Of a stretch of DNA of 64,000 bases, positions 49,301 through 61,919 are shown one piece after another; the first letter of the stretch is position 1, and every line of letters starts with the position of its first letter. The notes below the pieces were generated by a model. It saw only the letters and a list, made by a program, of their open reading frames with translations, was not told the DNA's origin and did not search any database. Where the stretch lies: assembly GCA_000733355.1 (NCBI GenBank), contig JNVV01000043.1, positions 236,982 to 300,981 on the forward strand, in the 5' to 3' direction. This DNA is from Falciphora oryzae (Eukaryota; Ascomycota; Sordariomycetes; Magnaporthales; Magnaporthaceae). The translations under genes and the position numbers were made by a program.

Positions 49301-51984
49301 GAACATCAACCGTCGCGAGCGGTGAAGGCACGCCTCCTCGGCCTTCCTTTCGGCAGGCTGCCGGTGATCAGCACTCGACCTTGCTGAATCCACCGGGGTG
49401 ACTCCGTCGTCCTGCATGTGTCTCGGCTTTTAGCTTGAGGAGAATATTCGTTGTTTGAGTTTATTGTCCGATGGACTCCGGAGACAAAAGCAAGAGCAAG
49501 CAAGAGAGGCGCGATTCAAGATCGATGTTGCTTGACCAGAATTAGCAACTAGTTCATCCCGTTTCCATCACCAGACTCTCTCAGCCCCGACCAAGATGTT
49601 GCAAATGTTTCGTTTTGACAAATCTCCCAAAAAAAGCTGGTCGGACAGATCCAACAAGATCCAAGACACGAACAAATGGAACCACCCACCCACACACAGA
49701 CACACCCGACCAGGGATCCATAAAAAATTCTTTTGGCAGCAGTTGTTTCGAGCCCGTTTCAGGCGACATCGGCCATTCCTGCCTTCTCATTGGCTGCTCA
49801 GCAACAAGTGAACAAACGGCTCCCCGGAGTGGGGGCAACCACCACACCCCCAAAAAAAAGACCCCTTGCCACGTGCGTGCGGCCACGTTATCATCCCTGT
49901 CTTGATCTGCGCGCTGGTGGGTGCGCCTGGTGGCCCGCGCCCCCTCTTTTTTTCTGGCCTGGCAATTGGGCAAAAGGAAACTGGCACCACCACGAGCAAA
50001 AGATGGTCGCTGCGAGACTGAGTCGCAGATGGTTGCGTTCGCGCGCGCGACATGGTGAAATGGGGGATGCAGTGCAGTTTTCGTTTGATTGCGGGCGCTG
50101 AAGGGGTGACCAGACTTGATCCGACTGATCAGGCTGGGCCCATCGCGCCGTCCCACTTTCCTTGGCCTCTAAACCTGATGTTCGCGCCAGCCAGAGTCGG
50201 CCGGTTTTTGTGACATGCGACATATCCCATTCCATTTTTCACCCAAAGGATCTCCAATTCTTTTTCCGGACGGCGGCCTTCACACAGCGACCCAAGAAAA
50301 CGGGCAATGGGGTTCGGGTTTTGAGGATCCTTCCTTCTAAGTCGCCTGTCGGGGTGGTGGTGTCCAGAGATCCACGGATTTCTGAACAGACAGTGGGCAA
50401 ACAATTTCCCAGCCTGCCCCACCAGGCAACCATACCCCTTTGGGAACTCTTCTCGTCCATGGTGGAAATTAGACAGGAGCAGCGCAGCGTCGCCTCGACC
50501 CGGGAGGGTCCCGACGTCAAAGTGTCAAGTTTCCGAAAAGCCTGAATACGCAGTACGGATGGAGGGGAGGGGTGTGACGGACTCCAATGATGGCGACAAA
50601 CGTCATCAAGCGAAAAGTCAATTGACGATGGACGGCGAGAGAGGCCAGAGAAAGAAGAAGGAAACTCAAAGGAAATTAAGTGAGCGGTGGAATCGGGTGT
50701 TGTCGCAAAGGGTCGCAAAAAAGCCGCCCGCAACCGCCCCATGCCCGCTGGAACCTGCCTAGATAGGACCGACCGCCCTGCGCCGGGGTTTCCACCGGGG
50801 CGACGTGACGACGATCTGGCCTTTCGACGGATCGGCGGCCGACTCCTCGTGGCCGCGGCCGAGACCCCATCGTCGTCCCACGCGACGATGAACCTGCGTA
50901 GCACCGAGAAGCCCGGCGCCGCGAACGGTCTTTACACCCCGTCGCATGCGATGGGGGCTGTCCATCTGCGGGTCTGCCCTGTGGCTTGACAAAACTCACA
51001 TCGCATCTTGGCCCCTCCATGGTCGAGGGGAGGCGGAAGGCAAAGGAACAGGGTGTGGATGATAATGTGGGTTGTCGTGCTGAAGCGAGCGCACGCGCGC
51101 CTATCACGCGCCCCCGACTCCCAGACGCCGGCCGGCCGACTGCGTCTTGACGCCATGGTGGAAGCGGTTTGTATGTGTGTCGGCCGTGTTATCTCCTTTT
51201 GCATGCTGCCTCTTCCCGTCTGCTCCCCAGACTAATGCACGTGTCGTCGCGGCGGGAGTGGGACTTTGTCACGGCGACACTTTTCGCGCTGGATAAAATA
51301 AAGAAGGACCGTCGGCCAGCAGTGCCATCCGACTCCTTTTGAGGGCTTTCGTGCAGATGTCAAAGAGGCCAGAGGGTAGGGTAGGGTTTTTTGCCCCCGC
51401 CTCTCTAGGCAGTGGAGGGGAGCGAGAGGTACGTCTCGGCGCAGCAGCAACAGAGATGGTGGCGTCCCCTTCGGAGAAGTTCATCGAGGCGAACAAGCAT
51501 GCATATGCAGGACCCCCCAAAAGGTCGACATTCACACAAAGTGGCAGGCCGCCTGCACTCACACGCTCGGCGGGCATGGCGACTTCTTTTGGCGACGGCC
51601 GCTGGACCGCTAAGCGAATGAGGGCGCCTCGAATGGGTGCAAGTTGATGTGGTGGGGTTTCCGGATGGGGAGGTGTGGTCAGTGCTCTTGCGGCATGTTC
51701 GCATTAGGTTGCGTTCGAGGGAGCGACCGAATGAGCTGGGCAAGGCAAGCGAGCAAGCGATCATCGCCGCCCACCCTCCATCCCACCTGTCGCTTGCGCA
51801 AAACTCATCGTCCATCTTGGGATAGGACTGCTGGCAAAAAAGGGGGGTCATGACAAACACCAAGTCGGTGCTCAAGGCTCAAAGGGGCAGCGAGAAGGGC
51901 GGTCGGAGGGGAGACTCCCACCGCACCGCAGGCCGATCCGGAGATGTTGTGGGCCCGATGTGATAGGGGCTGCAGCGTCCATAC

Positions 51985-52001
51985 TTTTTTTTTTTTTTTT
52001 T
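51985..52001. repeat. Poly(T) run, 17 nt
   Basis: Uninterrupted T17. Confidence 0.95.
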
Positions 52002-52644
52002 GCTGCAAGATTCCGCTGCACCTGATATCACACGGCAGGGGGCCGACAGACGAGTGTGTGTGCGCGTGCCTGTGCCACGGCTGTTTTTTCCGAGCGGTGA
52101 GGGGAGGGAAATGGGAAGGGTGAGAGGTGAGGCTGTCTAGAGGTTACGCTAAGCTGTGTCCCATGACGGCTGGCTTGGCGGTAGCAGTTGGGGCTATTTT
52201 CCTTGCTGTCAGTGTGCCGTTTCTAAACCGTGCACGCGGGCAGTGCCATGGTCGAGGCTATAACTCTGTGTGGAATATCAGCGTCGTGATAAGCTTCGTC
52301 GAGGGGCCAGAAAAGGTTGCGGCTGGTTCCTGCGAATGAGAAATAAAGGGTGGCAATACCAAACGAATAGAGAACATCCCGCCTCCCGGAATGCGGGGGA
52401 TGGTCCAAGCGCAGGGAACGGGCGGGCGGACGAACCAGGCCTTGACAGAAACACATCCGAGACCCACCCAAGCCGGCCCTTTTTCTTGATAGATTCAATT
52501 CATGTGTGGCAGCAGCCCAAGCCCGCGCATCATATCCCGCGCCTGTCGGCATACAAGAACCACAAGACGAGCGGCACTGGATGATTGCTACTGCAGTATC
52601 TCCCCACAAAACCCTCACTTACCGCCAGGCATCTGCCCAAAGAG

Positions 52645-52665
52645 AAAAAAAAAAAAAAAAAAAAA
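52645..52665. repeat. Poly(A) run, 21 nt
   Basis: Uninterrupted A21. Confidence 0.95.
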
Positions 52666-54456
52666 GAAATAAGCACAAAAACCAAGGCCAAGGGTAGCGT
52701 TCCCCAGACCGATGCCGCCGTCCCCTTTACCAAGAAGGGACCGCCAGATTCCTCCAACCAGACGCCGACCCATTCTGCCGCATAGGGCGGGCTTGCTTCT
52801 GCGGCAGATTCATACCTCGGCTCGGATTGCGGAGTGCATGGAGGCTCGAGGTCGGAGACTTTGCCTGCGTGTTTTTTATGTTCCTGCAACGTAGCACGAG
52901 ACCGTTGAATGTAGGCAGGGCAGGCACTGCACAAGCAACGAGCGAAATTACATGCCTGCGAAGTGCGTGCATCACCACTCCGAGCCGCGTTTCTGGACGT
53001 CAAAAAACCACGAGGACCTGGATTGGGGACAGACCCCTCCCTCGCGGCTCCCACTCCGGAGACCCTTCCATCTGACTGGCCAGTTTCTAGTCCCCATTCC
53101 TGCTTTTGGCAACTCGGCCCAACAGCGCACGGGCCCATGGTCGCACTTTTCCGCCCAATCATACCCCTTCCTCAGCATGTCTCTCTCCTTCGCCCTGCCC
53201 CAGGAATGCGGGAGGGCGGCGAGCCTTTATTCCCCCTCCCGGGAGCAGGCGCGCGGAGCCGGATGACGGGTGACGGCTGGACGGATGACGGACTAGGCCT
53301 TGTTTCCGAGGGGTTCGGGAGACTTGTCACAAGTGCCAGCCACGTCGGCTCGGGGCGAAGTGGGTGGCGTCACTGCGGTTTGAAGCAATAATTACCAATT
53401 ATCAAAAAATCCAATGTCCAATATTATTTCTAAACGAGATGTGCCTTTACCTGCAAGCAACTGCGCCCTCGGTATTGGACGACTCGGCTAAAGATAATTG
53501 CGATTTACACCACGTACACACCTCCAGAATGTTGGCTGATGATTGCTAATCACAAAAGGAGGTGTTCTTCGGTTCAGGCCCGAGGCTTGGCTGCGTAGCC
53601 ACCACCTTGCAGACTTGACATCACCACCATCAACTCGGCCACCACGGCCGCCCGGCAAGCCTCTCTTCCGGCACACAGCCTCTTCTCACTTCCCCCTGGG
53701 ACCGCCTGCGTGCTGTGTCACCCGTTGGCAATTGAACTGGAACCTGAAGCGCAGCATAGCCTCTTCCACCCGTCCCAATCAGATATCCGGTGCATTTATC
53801 GAGCACAAAAGGAGGGGAGTGACAGCCCCTTCCAGCACGACCGACAGGGATACCCCACGTTGGATAATGTGTTTTTGTGGAGGCTCGTGCCGCCGTTGCA
53901 CTGAGCTGCACGTCTCCTCAGTCTTTTCTGGCCTCGATGTCATGTATGAAATGCGCAACCCGCGACCGGTGTGCGCTCGGGGTTCGCAGCCTGCAGCATC
54001 CCCAATGGAACGGCCAGCTGGACGAAACCCTTTTGCGTCCATTCTGTGCCGTCCCGAGGGAGCGACGACACAAGCTCAGGAGATCAAAACTGTTTGGGTG
54101 TGTGCGTGTGCGTGCCCCGCAACAACAGTTCCTCGACTTTTACAAAAATGGCGGGGTTTTCTGCTGCCAAGGATTTGCTTGTCGACAACTCCGACTCCTG
54201 CAGCTCAACTTCAACCGAATGACACGACGGGCCTCGTCCGCAGCAGAGACAGCGACACCATCGATTTTTCCCTGATTTCTTAGAGCGGAAGGGCACAAAA
54301 CGGCCCCGGCTGCAAGGGCGGGATGCAATCGACCAGCGCCAACGCATCCACGAAAAAGGGTCCAGCAGGACATCTAGCCTAGACCCACCTCCGCGTTTTG
54401 TGCCGCGTATCGGTTCGGCCACTTCGCCGTCCACGCGGAGCGGCACAAGTCCGGTC

Positions 54457-54475
54457 TTTTTTTTTTTTTTTTTTT
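54457..54475. repeat. Poly(T) run, 19 nt
   Basis: Uninterrupted T19. Confidence 0.95.
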
Positions 54476-56993
54476 CATGCAGCCTGCCGAAGACTCCCAA
54501 CGAGGAACCACTAATCTCTGCAGTCTTTTCGCTGGCCACAGCGACTGCCGATGTCCTTCCTGCAAAGACGGATGCCACGACAGCTCAGAACAAGGTGAGC
54601 CGTGCCGTCGTCGCCTTCTCGCCCCGCACAGCAGGAGCGGAAAAGGGCAGGAATAGATGGGCAGACGGCAGACCCGGCAGCCGGGCGGGCGCACACCCCG
54701 CATTTGTCCCGCCCTCTTTCGGGACACGGCAGCAAGCAACGGCGAAAATGGGAGAATAAGCAACACAGGCAAAGAACAGCCCCGGGCTCCGACATCGCCG
54801 GCGGGCCTCGCCTCGGGCGTACAGGAGAGCCTGTCCCTGTCGGCCATTACCACACCACTTAAACATTCCGCATTCGTTTTGTTCTGACGGCATCACGCTT
54901 CTGATATGCAGGATGCCGGAAAAGCGCAGCAGGAAGGGATGTCACACCCTCACACACAATGCAATGCGCAGGTCACGTAATTGGATAGCCGGCTTTTCGG
55001 GTTGCGTGGTTTGTGAATAAGGAGACCGTTGGGGAGGTCTGCCGTCCATTCTGTCTCACAGCCAAAACCTACACCTTGCGCGCATGCAGCCACCTTTTTT
55101 CTGATTCACCAAAGTGATTTCTGCATCATGTGCCCCCGGCGTTCCTTTTCGGCAGCCGGTGGCGTTCCGCCGGACCTGGCTACGAAAAGGTGGGTAAAAC
55201 CAGACGTGTCGGGCTAGAGCTGTGTGCTCCTGCCAAGCAAAACAAAACCGTCTAAGCTCCACGAACCGGTGGCTGCAGGCAGCAGCAGCAACGTTCGTTC
55301 GAGTCCGCCGTCGATCAAATGCGGACCCAGATAAGCAGGAGCACGAGCAGAAAATCTAGTATACGGGAATACGGGGCGAAAACGCGCATCCGGAGGGAAG
55401 CTAGAAGGATGAAAAACAGAGCGCACACGAAGAAGATCCCGCTGTGGGTCCCGGCCACGCGCGACAAGACGTGAGAAGATTCGTCTCCACACCGACGCAC
55501 CTCAGCGAGGAGGAGGCGCAAACCGCATAAACGCTAGGACGAACTATTCAACAAGCTCTTTGGAGCGAGGGCGGAACGCCAAAAAGACGAAAGGAAACTA
55601 GACCGCGAGGGGTACCCGAAGGGTCAGGCAGCCCCACCATGGACCGGCGCGGTCCAAACGATGGTTTTGGAAATAGAGACGAGAGAGAGATAAGGGGGAC
55701 AAAAATACCGAGCTGCAGCCAAAAACCAAGGCAGAGGAAAACCGACGGACAAAAACGTCAATGATCTGCAAGAAAACCCCAACAAGCAGCGTGCACCCCA
55801 GATTCAATGGCGCAATGGCAGTTTTAACCTTCTTTGGGAACCGTGGTTGAGTGTGTGGACACTTGGGCTGCTCCTCTCCCCTTCCGTGCTCTTGCTTGCG
55901 CCCCGTCTCTCTTCCTCCTCCGTTGAGGTGGACTGTGCAATTTCAAAGAGCAAAAAAAGGAGCAAAAAACGAACGAGACCAAAGGGGAAGACTTGGCTCC
56001 CCTGCGTAACGTCGGGTAACGTAAGCGCCAATCCAATTGCAGTCAACCCCTTCTTCCCCACAGACGCCACCCCGGTTTTGTGGCTGATATAGTGGCTCTC
56101 CACTCTCCCCTGGCTGAGGCAGGACACACGCTCGCACACAGTTGACCTGAGCGGACGTTCGTGCCAACCCAGCCCCAACCAGAGGCTAAGGGGATAGCGA
56201 GATGGAAACTTTGCTTTGTCTGCCGTCATCTTCAATGGACGGAAATGTGCTAGTAGGGGTATTTGGCTTCGAGTCGTCTGCCTGGTTCGCTTGCGCTGAT
56301 CCATAGCCCAAAACCACGCCAGAATTTGCCCGAGCCGAGCCTCTGACGACATCAACGGGGTCATCTCCGAGCAGGGCGAGTTTGCATGCGCGCAGCAGCT
56401 AGCTGCCCTGCTGAGGGGAAGCTTCGTCAAAGGGACTCAAAGTCTGGTGCGCCGCCGGACTGTGGCGGTGGGGATGGAAATGCTATTTCCTCGCCCCGCC
56501 AAGGGGACGGAGCTGGCTCCGGTGGTCGGGAGTGAAATGATAAGGGAAAATGCGATAGTTCGGAGCTCTAATCTTTTTGTCCTCGCCACAGCGGGCTATC
56601 GTAGCTGGTAGTCTGATCTCCCATCCAACCGGACCCAGCTCCGTGGTGTGGGTTCCTTTTTTTGCCATCCATTCTAAAAAAGCATCGACAAAAACCCACC
56701 GGCCCGTTTGAACGATGGGAGCAACAACACAGAGGCCCAACTCAATCCCGAAGAAGCATGCCGAACGTGCAAGCTCATATCGCGCAAAGATGGGGCAAAC
56801 AAAAAGACGACCCGACGTGCCGCCGAACCCGATGGCCGCGCAAGTTGTCATGGGGAACGGGGCGGGAGCTGGGAGGGAGAGAGTGCCATCGGATTTTGAC
56901 TCGCTCAAGGTTTTCCAACCCAGGGAAACCTTGCCTCGCGCACCATGTCGCCGTCCCCACGACCCAATCCCCTTTTTTGCCTGCCGCTTTCCA

Positions 56994-57030
56994 CACCACC
57001 ACCATCACCACCACCACCACCACCGCCACC
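56994..57030 (+). repeat. Imperfect (ACC)n trinucleotide repeat
   Basis: About twelve ACC units with ATC and GCC interruptions. Confidence 0.85.
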
Positions 57031-58938
57031 CCGTTTTCTCTCCTCTTCGGCCTCGTTTTTGGTAGCATCGTCACGCCTCCGGATCACCCGCGGTGCCGTT
57101 CCATTTCTCTCTTGCATACTGCTCCTGCATCTAATGCACACGTATCGATCTTGGCAAACGCAACTGCTCGAGTCAACACAAACACCCACGAAAAACCGCG
57201 CAGGTGCAGGTTTATTAAGGGGCAACGATTAGCAATCAAGGTCAAAGAAAGAAACAAGAGAAGAAGAAGAAAAACGGGCGCGGCTAATGCCGTACCCCCC
57301 CGGTGCCCTGTCCTGGAGCTTGCTGCCGGCCCCATCTTCCACTGCTCTTCTTCCCCTGCCCTTGGAGGGCGTGTGTCTTCTTTTTTTGCCTGTCTATATC
57401 TGTCCCTTGTGAGCGGAGGTGATTCTGCCCTGCCTGGTCCCTTGCGAGCGGAGTTGGGAAGTGGAGGTTGGGCGTCGCCGGCGATGCTGGGAGGAAGATT
57501 TGCAAGGTGAGCACAGGTACTCCTTTTTGATCCTGCACACCTCGGGGAGCCGCGCGCGCGCGCGTGCAACGACGACCTGTGTCCACTTTGCCGCACCAGC
57601 GGCTCCTCTTTGTCGCAGGGCGGTCACTTCGATGGATAGCCACAGCCGCCGCAATGCCGGGGGGTGAATGTCCACACACACCCAGCAATAATGATCCACA
57701 TAACCGCCGACGACCGCTGGACCCTTCTCACAAGCGAGGGAAAGAATTAGGGGAAGAGATGAGAGAGAACCCGGCATTTCAATCTTGGGCGCTTCTGCGA
57801 AATGGTCGGTCTTGTCCGCTGATCGTCTGTCTTCTCCTGTCCAATTTCGCGGCACTTGAGAGCCCGGTAAAAGGTGGAGCAAACCACCCAGCGAGCCATG
57901 TGGTCGGACTGCCGGTAGACAAGACTGAAAAAAAAAACCGCGTGGTGCGCCGCGTCGCGCTTGTGTTCGTCGCTGGCGCGCTTCCTCAACCCCCCACTTG
58001 GCGCTGGGGCGGAACGCGCAAGTTTAGACGACGATCGATTTGGCGCGAGAGCTGTCAGCAAAGCGTGGTGTGGTAAGGTTTCGCTTGCCTTGCTGCTTGC
58101 TACCAAAGCGCTTGCTGCTTGTGCGTGGTTTACGAGAGCGGGAATGATGAACAGGGATCTCGGCCGGGTCGGCTGGGTAAGCTGGGCAGCTCTCGCCCGA
58201 ACCTCTGGTTAGTAGCTAGCAACAAAAAGCATCCGTCTGATGCCCAAGCAAAGCAGTCAACTGAAAGAGGCAGGATTTGTCAACAAAGGGGCTAGGCGAA
58301 TGGTTTGGGACCGGGCGGCTGGTGACACGGCCCAAATAAACACATGCAATTATTGACAGCCTTTGGTGTCCTCTTGACGGACCAAACCCTCCAGCAGTCT
58401 GTGTTTTCCATCCCGTCACCTGAGACGCCGGAAGACCGTGAATTTTTGCCCCTTCTGCTGCTTGTCCAGACTCAATTGTTGGGCCCCCGGTTCGTTCGGG
58501 GACAGCTTCATCTTTTTTTTGCACTTCGGAGATGGGACTAATTGGGTTCTGCTGACTGGGGCTGACAACCACTGGGTTTTATTCACTCTCATTCAATATT
58601 AAGCCGGCTGGCTCCGCGAGGGAAGGGGTTTCGCATGAATGATTTGCAGACTCCGCCCTCGAGTAGCCGGCCGAAGCAAGACCCTTGCCCCCAGGGTGTG
58701 TCTGTCGAGCCTCGGCATCGATGATTATCGCCAGGTTCAACTTCCAGACGCCTCCGTTCTCGGCTTCGCTCCGGTGGCACAGTAGGAGAAGCGAACTTTT
58801 AGCTTTTTATTTTTTTTCGAACCCATTCTCTTACCAAGTTCGCTTGTTGGCCTCCCTTGAGGGTTTTTGCTGCAGGGCCAATCCGGACCAACCGCATGAA
58901 TGCCCCCTTTGGCTGCCGAGGCCGGGGAGAGAGATGGA

Positions 58939-58954
58939 GTGTGTGTGTGTGTGT
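58939..58954 (+). repeat. (GT)8 microsatellite
   Basis: Perfect dinucleotide repeat. Confidence 0.9.
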
Positions 58955-59014
58955 CTTGCAGGCAATACAATCAATCAAACAAAAAAAAATCTCTCTTCTG
59001 ATCAATATTTCGGA

Positions 59015-59037
59015 GGGGCGGCGGGCGGGCCGGGGGG
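59015..59037 (+). other. Putative G-quadruplex motif
   Basis: G-runs GGGG, GGG, GGG and GGGGGG are separated by CGGC, C and CC. This is a strong quadruplex candidate on the plus strand. Confidence 0.6.
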
Positions 59038-61919
59038 TGTTCGTTCCCCGGCGCGGGTCGAGAGTGGGGGGCTGAATGACACATGAACAATTGCGTAAAA
59101 TGCAGAGAAAGACAAGAGGAAAAGAGGAGAGTAAAGTTAGGTCGAACTGCGGGCTAAACTCGTCCGTTTGTGTAGTTGGTTCCCCAGTAACCAAAATGTT
59201 CTCGACAGCGATGGCCTGCTTTTATTGGCAACACCAGCTCCGCGGGTCGCGATAAGTGATGCGATCCGCTGCATGCCGAAGCAGCAGCCCTGCTGGGAAC
59301 ACGAGCACGAGGGTCTCGTCGTCGGGGGCATGGCTATCGCATCATGTCCGCTTTCCACGCAAGCCCGAATTCTACAGGGTGCCGGGGGTGGGCGGGCAGC
59401 GGAAAAGAGCAAGATTTCCAAGGGGAAAAAGCCAACAAGCGGGCTGTGACCGGACCATGATGATCCCTTGTCGAAAAAAAAGGAGCAGCAGCAGCAAGAA
59501 GGGACGGCAGCGACCTTGTGGCATGCAAGCAGCAAGGCAAGGCACGTTGACGGGCGTCGTCCAGCATCAGCAGGGGTGGCTGCGACGGCGTGGCTCTCGA
59601 AACAAGATAACAAGGCCGACGGACGACGTGTTGTTGGGTAAGCTTAGGTGTAGGTGGTAAGGCCAGGCCGGCGGCGCAAGGCAAGGATGCTTGTGTGATG
59701 AAGAAGAATGGCGTCGTCGATTTCGCTCCTTCGGCCTTGCCTTTTTGCTGCACCAGACCCGGGCTGTTGACCCTGCTTGTGCTGCTGGTCCCCCTCAATC
59801 CCAGATCAGATCAAAATTACGACTCCATGGTGTGGTCGGATTCGTAAGGCGTCTGCGCAACACACTAGAGAAGCATCCAGGTCGAGACCAGCGACGAAAG
59901 GGGAATCACGCATTGAGGCTCGAGCCTCGTGAGCCCGAGCCCCCCTTCTTCTCTGCCGCTCTGGGGGCGAGCAGCGAGCGAGGCTAAGCAAGGCCCCCCT
60001 CCCCCAAAAGGCGGAGTGCGTCGGAGGCATACCAAGAAGCGCAAAGCAAAGCTGCAGGTACGGTTTCTGTCAAATGAAGCAGGGGCCGGACAGCCCGCGT
60101 CGGCGTTTTCTAGCCCATTGGGTTCGCACTTCTGCGCTGTAGTCGGCCGTCATCCATGGCAGTCGTGTTATTTACGGACACAAAGGTGACCGGGGCATCC
60201 ATTTCTCCTGGTCGGTGGTGGTCAGGGCCAGCCAGGAGCAAAGGTCGCCCCGCCGTCGGGCTTTGGGGAAGCCCCGACACACCAGCTTTTTTCCACTCTC
60301 GTTGTTTCCAGGAGTTTGTTTCCTGTCTTGTCCGGGACTTGGCGAGCAGCAAGTGTGCGCCCCGAGGCAAGGGAGAGATGAGAAGAAAAAAAAAAAAAAA
60401 CACAAAGCGGTGATATTGGTCGGCCGGGACGTCGTCGCCCGCATCTCTGCTTGCAGCAAAGCTGGATAAGAGAGGGGTGTGGTGTGGTCGAGAGCCGATT
60501 GGGGCCCCCAGCAATCGTAGCCTGTACCGACTAGCGTTTGGCGCAATAGCTGGGCTAGCCATACGATTGAGCCAGCCGTCTCGAGTACCGGTGCCTGCGT
60601 TTTCCCCAGAGCAGATGCATCCCGCGAGAGACAAGAAAAAATGTCCGTGCTGAGGGACGCGCAGCCAGTCGGAGAGCTGGCAGGGCCATCCCTTGTCTCC
60701 ACACCTCTCTGGGCAGGAGCAGCCGTCTGGTCTCTGCAAAGGGCGCCCAGCCGGCGGAAGAGGGCATTCAACGAGAGACGGGAGAGATGGAAAAAGCACC
60801 TCAGACAAAAGCAAAAACAGAAAAAAAAAAAGAGAAAAAAAAGTCACCCGTCGGTGCAACGTATGTCAGCGGAAAAAAACAGAAATACTGTTAGGCCCGA
60901 CCTTTCCCATGGAGGGCGGGATCATCCCTAACCAAGCTTGTCACCGGCTTTGGGGCAGCCAATCGAGGTTGAGATGCAGTTTTCTTGAGTTGCGTTTTTC
61001 GTTTCTTTTTTTCTGACCTTCCTCCTGCTGCCTGGTTTTCTTTTCTTTTCTTTTATCCGTTCCGAGGACGGCGACCTAACCCCGGCTCCGCGACAATGAA
61101 AAAGCAAGCACACGAAAATAATCAGATCGGATATGTTGTGGTAAGCAAGACGTGTGTGTGGGTGCTGCTGTAATGGGTGGCCCATCTGCCGCCTCCCAAT
61201 ATGGACGCAGACGTTCGCTATCGCGATCCAAGTGGGCACGGGATTCTGAATCAGTCCAGCAAAAAAAGACAGCCAAAGACAGGTGAAGGCTCCTGGTACG
61301 TGCCCTTCCCTCTCGTTTGCCCCACGATGGACGAGGAAAAGGGTTGTAGGGATGGCCGGGGCGACAGGGTCCAGGGCGGAAAAGAAACAAACAGAAAAAC
61401 ATGGGCAAGGGAGGTCGAAGCCGGGGCTGGGGTGTTTGGCTTGGCCGCAGGGGTTGTTTTTGGTGGTGTGAAGGGGAAGGAAAGGGCTCCGCTCTCTTTG
61501 GCCCGACCAGAAGAAGCGCGTCCATGCTCCGGCCTCCTGGACTGACTGGACGGGCAGAGTGCTGGTGAGTGTGTGTGGTGGTTTTTGTCTCCATCAAACA
61601 TGTCAGTTCAAGCCAAGTCCCCGTTTTTATTTTATCTTGGTTCTGCGGAAGCTAGCATCTGAAATCCGGTGGTGCTGGCGGGTCTGGCTAGCAGCATCTA
61701 ATATCTAATAAACAAGAAAAGAAACGAGCAACCAGACGGAACGAACTGCGGGCTTCCGGGGACGGCCCTCTCTTGGGATGGTGGTGGCGACCAATGTTGA
61801 CTTTGTGGGCGATTGGTCGGGCCGGTGGTGATTTGACGGGACGAAACAGGACAGGAATCGAAAACTAAAAAAATAAAAAAGCAACAAAAACCAGAGACAT
61901 CACTCGCCCACTCCATCTA